A DNA stretch of 39,028 nt from Roseobacter sp. (GTDB lineage Bacteria; Pseudomonadota; Alphaproteobacteria; Rhodobacterales; Rhodobacteraceae), in NCBI GenBank assembly GCA_015665415.1, contig JADFAE010000037.1, positions 1-39,028 of the forward strand. Direction: 5' to 3'. Positions within the stretch are counted from its first letter, which is position 1. Each line of letters starts with the position of its first letter. This document shows, in pieces, positions 31,288 through 37,939 of the stretch. Position numbers and translations under genes: made by a program. A model generated the notes under the pieces. It saw nothing but the letters and a program-made list of their open reading frames with translations. It was not told the origin of the DNA and made no database searches.

Positions 31288-31319
31288 TTGATCCGGCCCA
31301 TTTTTGATCGGACCCATTT
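31288..31319 (+). repeat. Two tandem 16-base copies in the promoter region of the GST-saccharopine operon
   Basis: TTGATCCGGCCCATTT (31288-31303) is followed directly by TTGATCGGACCCATTT (31304-31319), with two differences. It lies 50-80 bases before the GST start and could be a duplicated regulator site. Confidence 0.5.
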
Positions 31320-31370
31320 CTAACTTGGCTGCTTCCGTGACCGCAGGCCCTATTCGCTAGGAGATCAGAC

Positions 31371-31985
31371 ATGCAATTATACTACGCCCCCAACACCATT
31401 TCTGTCGCCGTGGCCATCGCCCTGGAAGAGGCCGGGCGCGATTATGAGGCGATCAAGATCGACTTTGCCGCCAAGGAACAGACCGGCGCGGCCTATGCAC
31501 AGATCAATCCCAAGGGTCGCGTGCCAGCCTTGGCGGTGGATGGCGGCATTCTGACGGAAACCGGTGCCCTGCTGGAATATATCGCCGATCTGGCCCCCGA
31601 ATCCGGCCTGCGCCCCGCAGAGCCGCTGATGCGCGCCCGCCTGCGCGAGGTCATGTTCTATCTGGCCTCGACCATGCATGTGAACCACGCCCACAAGATG
31701 CGCGGCAGCCGCTGGGCCAGCAAGACCTCCAGCTACAAGGATATGCAGGCAAAGGTGCCTGCAACCATGGCAGACTCCTGTGCGCATCTCAGCCAATTCG
31801 GCCTGCGCGCGCCTTTTGTGCTGGGGGATGAAATCAGTATCGCCGACTGCTATCTCTACCCGATCTGCACCTGGCTGGAAGGTGACGGGGTAAAATTGGC
31901 AGAATTCCCCAAAATCCAAACATTCATGACGGCAATGGAACAGCGCGCCTCTGTGCGCAGCGTCTATGCCAAGGGAATGCTCTGA
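31371..31985 (+). CDS. Glutathione S-transferase family protein
   Basis: This 204-residue protein has an N-terminal thioredoxin-like domain (1-77, with the glutathione-binding GRVPAL and ETGALLEYIAD) and an all-helical C-terminal domain with VLGDEISIADCYLYP. The beta-class catalytic cysteine position (residue 10) is Ile; Ser11 could be the active residue. AGGAG precedes ATG 31371. It is the first gene of a tight + operon with saccharopine dehydrogenase, a PQ-loop transporter and a second saccharopine enzyme. A role may be detoxifying the reactive semialdehyde made by the pathway or binding one of its intermediates, which is inference from position only. Confidence 0.9.
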   Translation: MQLYYAPNTISVAVAIALEEAGRDYEAIKIDFAAKEQTGAAYAQINPKGRVPALAVDGGILTETGALLEYIADLAPESGLRPAEPLMRARLREVMFYLASTMHVNHAHKMRGSRWASKTSSYKDMQAKVPATMADSCAHLSQFGLRAPFVLGDEISIADCYLYPICTWLEGDGVKLAEFPKIQTFMTAMEQRASVRSVYAKGML

Positions 31986-31997
31986 AGGAACACGACT

Positions 31998-33050
31998 ATG
32001 ACACATCTCTGGGTACGGGCCGAACAGCGCCCCAATGAAGACCGCGTCGGCCTGACGCCGGAAGGGGCCAAGGCGCTGCTGTCAGGCGGCATCAAGGTCA
32101 CGGTAGAGGAGAGCGCGGTGCGCGCAATCCCGCTGCAGGGTTACATCGATGCAGGCTGCGAGATCGCGCCGGAAAATTCCTGGCCCACAGCCCCGGCAGA
32201 TGCGATCATTTTTGGCCTCAAGGAGCTGCCAGAAGATGGAACCCCGCTGCCGCATCGCCACATCATGTTTGGCCATGCCTTCAAGGGCCAGCATTCCGGC
32301 AAGGCCTTGCTGGATCGCTTCAAGGCAGGCGGTGGCAGCCTCTATGATCTCGAGTATCTGGTTGATGAGGCCGGCCGCCGGGTTGCGGCCTTTGGCTATT
32401 GGGCCGGCTATGCGGGGGCCGCTGTCACCCTCAAGAGCTGGTGCGCACAGAGGCGCAACGAGATCTGCGGCCCCGTCGGTGTCTATTCCAACAAGGACGC
32501 CCTGCTGGCGGAACTGGGCGCTGAGCTGGATGCGCTCAAGCAGGACCGGCCAAGCGCCATCGTTATTGGTGCCCTGGGGCGTGTTGGCACCGGCGCGGCG
32601 GATCTATGTGAAGCCATGGGCGTGCGCGTGACCAAATGGGACATGGCTGAAACCGCCAGCGGCGGCCCCTTCCCCGAGATCCTGGAGCATGATCTGTTCC
32701 TGAACTGCATCTTTGCCCGCCCCGGCACCCCGATCTTTGTGCCACAGGAGGCGCTGAGCACGACCCGCAAGCTGACGGCTATCGGCGACGTCGCCTGCGA
32801 TCCCGACAGCGACTACAACCCGGTGCCCGTCTACAATCAGGCCACCACCTGGGAGGCCCCGGCCCTGCGGGTCGCACAGGATCCGGTGATGGATGTGATG
32901 GCAATCGACAATCTGCCCTCGATGCTGCCTCTGGAAAGCTCGCAGGACTACGCCGAGCAATTGCTGCCTTCGCTGCTGACGTTGAGCGATCTGACGACTG
33001 GCGTCTGGGGTCGAGCTGAGGCCACTTTCCGCGAATTCGTGCCCGCCTGA
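31998..33050 (+). CDS. Saccharopine dehydrogenase, Lys1 type (lysine-side half-reaction)
   Basis: This 350-residue protein of the alanine dehydrogenase/Lys1 fold opens with LWVRAEQRPNEDRVGLTPEGAKALL. The catalytic pair of yeast Lys1 corresponds to Lys75 (FGLKELPE) and His93 (FGHAFKGQ). The nucleotide-binding centre is AIVIGALGRVGTGAADL. The enzyme interconverts lysine plus 2-oxoglutarate with saccharopine. With the Lys9-type gene two cistrons downstream it makes a complete two-enzyme saccharopine route, which in a heterotroph without the fungal aminoadipate pathway is most likely lysine degradation. It begins 12 bases after the GST stop and ends overlapping the transporter start (TGATG). Confidence 0.92.
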   Translation: MTHLWVRAEQRPNEDRVGLTPEGAKALLSGGIKVTVEESAVRAIPLQGYIDAGCEIAPENSWPTAPADAIIFGLKELPEDGTPLPHRHIMFGHAFKGQHSGKALLDRFKAGGGSLYDLEYLVDEAGRRVAAFGYWAGYAGAAVTLKSWCAQRRNEICGPVGVYSNKDALLAELGAELDALKQDRPSAIVIGALGRVGTGAADLCEAMGVRVTKWDMAETASGGPFPEILEHDLFLNCIFARPGTPIFVPQEALSTTRKLTAIGDVACDPDSDYNPVPVYNQATTWEAPALRVAQDPVMDVMAIDNLPSMLPLESSQDYAEQLLPSLLTLSDLTTGVWGRAEATFREFVPA

Positions 33051-33298
33051 TGGAGCTTTATGTCGGATATATCGCTGCTTTCATGGGCACCGTCTGCTGG
33101 ATGCCACAGGCCTGGAAGGCATGGGCAAGCCGTGACACCTCCGGCCTGTCGCTCTCTGCGAATCTGATGTTTCTGTTCACCGTCAGCCTGTGGTTTTGCT
33201 ACGGGCTGATGGTGGGTGACTGGCCAATCATTGTTGCCAATATCTGCGCCATTCTCATTGTGGTCAGCATCGTTGCGGCCAAACTGCGCTACAAATAA
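33050..33298 (+). CDS. SemiSWEET/PQ-loop small transporter
   Basis: This 82-residue protein has three membrane helices and the family's Pro-Gln motif at residues 19-20 (CWMPQAWKAW), then SANLMFLFTVSLWFCYG. SemiSWEETs dimerise to form a transport path and are mostly known for sugars, but the wider PQ-loop family also contains lysine/arginine and cystine exporters. The ATG overlaps the stop of the Lys1-type gene (TGATG), and the Lys9-type gene starts 12 bases after its stop. It is therefore locked into the lysine-saccharopine operon, suggesting lysine, saccharopine or a derived amino acid as cargo. No sugar gene is near. Confidence 0.9.
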   Translation: MELYVGYIAAFMGTVCWMPQAWKAWASRDTSGLSLSANLMFLFTVSLWFCYGLMVGDWPIIVANICAILIVVSIVAAKLRYK

Positions 33299-33310
33299 GG
33301 GAGAACTCTC

Positions 33311-34453
33311 ATGACTATTCACTGGTGCGGCACCGGCCTCTCGGCCATCCCCGGCCTGCGTCGCCTGCTGGAAGCGGGCCATGACGTTGCGGTCTGGAAC
33401 CGCACGGCCGACAAGGCCCGCGAGGCGGTCGGCGACCTCACCTCCAATATCCATGCCTTTGACATCAAAAACCTGGGCGAGCTGCTGAGCCCCGCCGACG
33501 TGGTGGTCTCGATGCTGCCCGGTGACTGGCACGTTCCCCTGGCCGAGCTGGCGATCTCCAAGGGGGCGCATTTTGTCTCGTCGTCTTACATTGCTCCGGA
33601 AATGCGTGCCCTGGATGCCAAGGCCAAAGCGGCCGGTGTGGCACTGGTCAACGAAGTGGGGCTGGACCCAGGCATCGACCATTTGATGGCCCATGCGCTG
33701 GTGGATGAGTACAAGGCCTCAGAGAGTTTTGATACCGCCAACGATGTGAGCTTTCTGTCCTATTGCGGTGGTATCCCCAAGACCCCCAATCCGTTCCGCT
33801 ACAAATTCAGCTGGTCGCCTTTGGGCGTGCTGAAAGCGCTGCGTTCGCCCTCCAAATCCATACGTGATTTCAAAGAGTTTGACGTGGCCCGCCCCTGGGA
33901 TGCGATCTCCTCGTTTGATGCGCCACTGCCCAGCCCCGAGAGCTTTGAAGTCTACCCGAACCGCGATTCCCTGCCGTTCATGGGCCAATATGAGTTTGGG
34001 TCTGACTGGAATGTGAAGGAATTCGTGCGTGGCACCCTGCGGCTGAACGGCTGGGCGCAGGCCTGGGACGGAGTGTTCAAAGAGGTCGAAACACTGGAAG
34101 GCGCTGCAGGGGACGCGCGTCTGAAAGAAATGTCGGACCAGTTCTGGGACGAGAATTCCTACGATGAAGGTGAGCCCGACCGGGTTGTGCTCTGCGTTGA
34201 TCTCAAGGCCGAGAAAGACGGTGCAGTGGTCTGGCACAAGACCTATGTGATGGATGCCTGGGGAGACGCGCGTGGCACCGCCATGGCGCGCCTGGTCTCT
34301 TTCCCGGTTTCCTTTGCCATCGAGGCGGTAATGAACGGCAAGATCGCCGCTGGTGTCCATGCCGCCCCCAGCGATGCCACCTTGGTTGCAGATTGGATGG
34401 GCAAGATTGGCCAGCTGGCCCAGCATCTGGAAGTCACCAACCGCCTCGCCTGA
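33311..34453 (+). CDS. Saccharopine dehydrogenase, Lys9 type (glutamate-forming half-reaction)
   Basis: This 380-residue protein of the saccharopine reductase family has an N-terminal Rossmann domain (IHWCGTGLSAIPGLRRLLEAGHDVAVWNR), the family segment VSSSYIAPEMRALDAKAKAAGVALVNEVGLDPGIDH, and the substrate domain with CGGIPKTPNPFRYKFSWSP. It splits saccharopine into glutamate and 2-aminoadipate 6-semialdehyde. The two half-enzymes are separate here, unlike the fused LKR-SDH of plants and animals. GGGAG precedes ATG 33311. The dehydrogenase that would oxidise the semialdehyde is not in the window. The operon appears to end with the hairpin shared with the convergent cyclase gene. Confidence 0.92.
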   Translation: MTIHWCGTGLSAIPGLRRLLEAGHDVAVWNRTADKAREAVGDLTSNIHAFDIKNLGELLSPADVVVSMLPGDWHVPLAELAISKGAHFVSSSYIAPEMRALDAKAKAAGVALVNEVGLDPGIDHLMAHALVDEYKASESFDTANDVSFLSYCGGIPKTPNPFRYKFSWSPLGVLKALRSPSKSIRDFKEFDVARPWDAISSFDAPLPSPESFEVYPNRDSLPFMGQYEFGSDWNVKEFVRGTLRLNGWAQAWDGVFKEVETLEGAAGDARLKEMSDQFWDENSYDEGEPDRVVLCVDLKAEKDGAVVWHKTYVMDAWGDARGTAMARLVSFPVSFAIEAVMNGKIAAGVHAAPSDATLVADWMGKIGQLAQHLEVTNRLA

Positions 34454-34463
34454 GGTCTGAACC

Positions 34464-34503
34464 AAAACAAAGCCGAAGGGGCGCAAGTGCCGTGCCTTCG
34501 GCT
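34464..34503 (-). terminator. Terminator at the end of the PAS-cyclase gene
   Basis: AGCCGAAGG (34471-34479) and CCTTCGGCT (34495-34503) form a perfect stem. Read on minus it begins inside the TAG stop of the cyclase and is followed by TTTGTTTT. The stem may also slow transcription arriving from the saccharopine operon. Confidence 0.75.
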
Positions 34504-35614
34504 ATCTCTCATCCCGCGACTGAATCCATATTTCGACAGCATGGCTACGCCCGCGAATGTCGATTTCACCAAATCTCCGCAGTCTTCCCAGATCCCTCGC
34601 TCCGGGTTCAGACTGGATCGCCGCAACCAAGGGCTCACCTACAACCAGATCACAGTTGAGCCTGCGGGTCTCCTTTTGCAGGCGACTGGCGATATTGACC
34701 GTATCCCCAATCACTGTGAACTCCACAAAATCAGCTGTGCCCACATCGCCCAGAACCACCGGCCCATAGTGCAGCCCCACCCCGATGTGTACCGCAGGCT
34801 CGCCACTCAGCCCGCGCTGCAGATTCCACGCCTTCGCAGAGCGCAACAACTCCTGGGCGCAGGCCAAAGCATTGCTGGCGCTGTGGGCTTCTCTTTCGGG
34901 AAAGCCAAAAATCGCCAGGACCTCATCCCCGATATAGCCCTCGATCGAGCCATTCCACTTGAAAATCACCCGCTGCATCCAGGCATGAATGTCGCGCAGC
35001 AGGTGGATGACACGGGCGGGCTCCAAACCTTCGGACAGCTTTGTGAACCCTACGATATCGGCAAAAAGCACCGCCAGATCCTGCTGTGCAACCGTACCAA
35101 GCGGCTGATCCTTGGCCGCAAGCGCTTCGACCAGGTTTGGTGGAAAATAGCGTGCCAAATTGGCGCGCGCCCGCTCCGCTGCCTGTGCCGCTTGCTGCGT
35201 GCGCTGCAACCGGGCTTCCATCTCGACACGCGCGGTGACATCACGCTGAACCGCCAGATACTGATAGATTGAGCCGCCTGCGTCTCTTAGCCCGGTGATT
35301 GACCACTCCATCCAAAAGCTGCTGCCATCTTTGCGATAGTTGAGCGCGAGCCCCTCCCATGTCCCGCCAGTTTGCAGGGTTCGACGCATAGACCTGAAGA
35401 CACCCATGTCGGTCTTCTCTCCCTGCAAAATCCGGGGCGAGTGCCCGACAATCTCTTCACAGCTCCAGCCTGTCATTTTTTCAAAGGCGGGATTGGCATA
35501 GAGAATTTTCGGGCCAGGTAATTCAAGGCTGGCCGTGGTGATTAGGATGCTCTCCGCAGCTGCCTGCAAAACAGCGGCAGGGTCAATACCGGCCTTGATG
35601 CCATGGTCCGGCAT
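34502..35614 (-). CDS. PAS domain-containing class III adenylate/guanylate cyclase
   Basis: The 370-residue soluble protein has a PAS domain (about 10-130, with NPAFEKMTGWSCEEIVGHSPRILQG), a short helical linker (ARANLARYFPPNLVEAL) and a class III cyclase domain. Metal aspartates are Asp186 (LFADIVGFT) and Asp230 (YIGDEV); the transition-state pair is Asn307 and Arg311 (GDTVNIASRL). The lysine that usually sits three residues before the GD pair and fixes adenine is Gly225, so the substrate preference is uncertain. The PAS segment resembles LOV domains but lacks the photoactive cysteine. AAGGAAAAGGG precedes ATG 35612-35614. Upstream in-frame starts lack ribosome sites. Confidence 0.9.
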   Translation of the reverse strand: MPDHGIKAGIDPAAVLQAAAESILITTASLELPGPKILYANPAFEKMTGWSCEEIVGHSPRILQGEKTDMGVFRSMRRTLQTGGTWEGLALNYRKDGSSFWMEWSITGLRDAGGSIYQYLAVQRDVTARVEMEARLQRTQQAAQAAERARANLARYFPPNLVEALAAKDQPLGTVAQQDLAVLFADIVGFTKLSEGLEPARVIHLLRDIHAWMQRVIFKWNGSIEGYIGDEVLAIFGFPEREAHSASNALACAQELLRSAKAWNLQRGLSGEPAVHIGVGLHYGPVVLGDVGTADFVEFTVIGDTVNIASRLQKETRRLNCDLVVGEPLVAAIQSEPGARDLGRLRRFGEIDIRGRSHAVEIWIQSRDER

Positions 35615-35830
35615 CCCTTTTCCTTTCCCCTTGGCAAGACCCGCGCCCATTTTGGGGGTATCTTGCCACCACGCACTGGAACCAAATCTCACAAATAGTG
35701 CGTTCTCCCAAGCGAGCAAATTCGCGCCCGGATACGGGCTGCCTCCCCTCACCTTGCGCTAAGTCATTTTCTTGGCGCCCTTGGTGCCCTATACGGACGC
35801 TTTCCAAGTGCTCCAGACGAGACCCAGACA

Positions 35831-37483
35831 ATGACACGTTCCGAACTCCTGATGCCAGCCGGCAATCTGCGCAAACTCAAGCTTGCCATCCTGTATGGGG
35901 CGGATGCGGTCTATCTCGGCACGCCCGATATGTCGCTGCGCACCAAATCGGAATTCTCCCTGGAAGAGGTCATCGAGGGTGTGGAGTTCTGCCATGCTCA
36001 CGGGCGGCGCGCCTATCTGACGCTAAACCTGTTTTCTCATAACAAGGACATCGACAAGCTGGATGAATATATCCAGACGGTCCGCAAAGTGCGCCCCGAC
36101 GGCTTGATCATTGCCGACCCCGGCGTGTTTCAATACGTCAAGGAGCGCGCGCCGGAACTGCCGCTGCATATCTCCACCCAAAGCAATATCTGCTCCTGGC
36201 TCTCGGTGAAATTCTGGCAGGACCAGGGTGCTGATCTCTGTGTGCTGGCCCGCGAAGTCTCCTTTGCTGAACTAAAAGAGATCCGCGAAAAATGTCCGGA
36301 TATCAAGCTCGAGGCCTTTGTGCATGGTGCCATGTGCATGACCTATTCCGGGCGCTGCCTGTTGTCCAATTTCATGGCCGAACGCGGTGCCAACCAGGGC
36401 AATTGCGCCAATTCCTGCCGCTGGAACTATACCTTCCGCATGCGGCTCAAGGACGGCACGGTGCAGGATCTGCAGATCACCGATGACAACGCCGACATGT
36501 TCGAGTTCCTGCTCGAGGAAGGCTGCCGCCCCGGAGAGCTGATGCCGATCGAGGAAGACGCGCGCGGCTCTTACATCCTCAATTCCAAAGATCTCTGTAT
36601 CATGCCCAAGCTGAACGAATATCTTGAGATCGGTGTCGACAGTCTCAAGGTCGAGGGGCGCGGTAAGTCAGAATATTATTGCGCCATCGTCGCGCGCGCC
36701 TATCGCATGGCGATTGATGACTATTATGCCGATCCGGAAAACTGGGACCCCAAGCCCTATATGCGTGAGCTGGAAGCCGTCGGAAACCGCGGCTACACGC
36801 TGGCCTTTCATGAGGGTCGCCTGACCAACTATGCCCATAACTACGAGCACACGGCCTCCTTGGCGCAATGGGAATACGCCGGAGTTGTCGCAGATGTCAC
36901 CGAAGACGCCTTTCTGGTCGAGGTGAAGAACAAGCTGGTCGCCGGAGAGGTGCTGGAATTTGTCTCGCCCATCGCCCGCGACACCGTGCTTTTGCGGGTC
37001 TATGATTTTGAGAACGCCGCCAATGGCACGCGCACGGAGGTGGTCCAGGGCAGCACAAAAACGCGGATCCGCCTGCCCTTCACCCTGTTTGATCACGAAG
37101 ACATTGATGATCTCAAGGCCCGCTTCCCGCAGTATTCCGTGATGCGCAAGGAACGCGCCCTGACAGAGGAGCAGTGGAACCGGGTGCGGTTCGACAAGCT
37201 CACTCAGGGGCTGGAGATGACCGGCAAGGAGAACCCCAAAGCCTATGAAAAGAGGCGGGACGCCCTCGCCAAAAGCATCGAGGAAGACGGCAACACGCGC
37301 CGCTTCAAGACCAACCGGGTTGGTGTCGAAGGCTGCTGCGGCAAAGGCTGCAACGGGTGCATGATTTTCTGGCAGGACGATCAATACGCGCGTGCGCGCG
37401 ACGTGCTGCTCAAGCGCAAGCAGGGTCAACAGCTGAGCCGGGCCGAAGCAAGTGAATTGAAACAGGCGCCGCCGCTGCTGTGA
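35831..37483 (+). CDS. trhP: U32-family tRNA hydroxylation protein, TrhP/YegQ type, with C-terminal cysteine extension
   Basis: This 550-residue protein aligns along its first 430 residues with E. coli YegQ/TrhP (453 residues): GADAVYLGTPDMSLR, the U32 signature FVHGAMCMTYSGRCLLSNF, NQGNCANSCRW and SLKVEGRGKSEYYCA. Cys169, Cys176, Cys192 and Cys196 are likely iron-sulfur ligands. TrhP makes 5-hydroxyuridine at position 34 of tRNAs in a prephenate-dependent way. After a beta-rich domain the protein continues for about 110 residues that YegQ lacks, with a second cluster Cys502-Cys503-x3-Cys507-x2-Cys510 (GCCGKGCNGC) that could hold another metal site. It is monocistronic between two cyclase genes. 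The ribosome site is weak. Confidence 0.85.
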   Translation: MTRSELLMPAGNLRKLKLAILYGADAVYLGTPDMSLRTKSEFSLEEVIEGVEFCHAHGRRAYLTLNLFSHNKDIDKLDEYIQTVRKVRPDGLIIADPGVFQYVKERAPELPLHISTQSNICSWLSVKFWQDQGADLCVLAREVSFAELKEIREKCPDIKLEAFVHGAMCMTYSGRCLLSNFMAERGANQGNCANSCRWNYTFRMRLKDGTVQDLQITDDNADMFEFLLEEGCRPGELMPIEEDARGSYILNSKDLCIMPKLNEYLEIGVDSLKVEGRGKSEYYCAIVARAYRMAIDDYYADPENWDPKPYMRELEAVGNRGYTLAFHEGRLTNYAHNYEHTASLAQWEYAGVVADVTEDAFLVEVKNKLVAGEVLEFVSPIARDTVLLRVYDFENAANGTRTEVVQGSTKTRIRLPFTLFDHEDIDDLKARFPQYSVMRKERALTEEQWNRVRFDKLTQGLEMTGKENPKAYEKRRDALAKSIEEDGNTRRFKTNRVGVEGCCGKGCNGCMIFWQDDQYARARDVLLKRKQGQQLSRAEASELKQAPPLL

Positions 37484-37522
37484 CAGGACCTGGCGTGCTG
37501 CGTCCCGCATCCGCCCTGCGTT

Positions 37523-37542
37523 GATCGGCCTAGCGGCCGATC
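37523..37542. terminator. Hairpin between trhP and the DUF3775 gene
   Basis: GATCGGCC (37523-37530) and GGCCGATC (37535-37542) form a perfect eight-base stem with loop TAGC; the minus-strand TAG stop of the DUF3775 gene lies in it. There is no T-run, so its role as a terminator is uncertain. Confidence 0.45.
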
Positions 37543-37853
37543 ACATCTTCTTCTACGTCCTGAACATCGACACCCAGCGCATCCAGACCCGCTTCGATAT
37601 TATCGGCCAGATGCGGGGTGCCGATCAGATAATCCGCGGTTGGGGTGGTGGCTTCTTGCTTTGCGGTCTCGATGGCCTCGCTCAGCTCTTCAGCTTCAAA
37701 GCTGCCCCGCCCGATCCACATGATTGCTGTCAGCTCGGCCTGTTCATCCATGCCCAACCGGTCGACAAAGGCCCGCAGTTCGCCCTCAGCGCGGTCCAGT
37801 TCCCGTGCCATCAGGGCGACCTGCGCCACTTTGCGCGTCGAGATCTCAAGCAT
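37530..37853 (-). CDS. DUF3775 family protein
   Basis: This 107-residue acidic soluble protein has the DUF3775 hallmark: an alpha-helical start with ELRAFVDRLGMDEQAELTAIMWIGRGSF, and YLIGTPHLADNIEAGLDALG near the end. Its function is not known. AAGGAGA eight bases before ATG 37851-37853 gives a sure start. It lies 86 bases downstream of the membrane cyclase on the same strand, so the two could be co-transcribed. It is convergent with trhP, with which it shares a hairpin. Confidence 0.85.
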   Translation of the reverse strand: MLEISTRKVAQVALMARELDRAEGELRAFVDRLGMDEQAELTAIMWIGRGSFEAEELSEAIETAKQEATTPTADYLIGTPHLADNIEAGLDALGVDVQDVEEDVIGR

Positions 37854-37939
37854 TGTCTGTCTCCTTCTGTTCGCCGCTTGGCATCATCTGACAGAAACGC
37901 AGGCTCGAGGTCTTTGATCTGAGGCAAGAAAACCGGCGC

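Noticed and set aside
35400-35480. LOV photoreceptor domain in the PAS-cyclase
   Set aside because: The segment GHSPRILQG resembles the LOV GxNCRFLQ motif but lacks the flavin-binding cysteine, so light sensing through the usual adduct is not supported.
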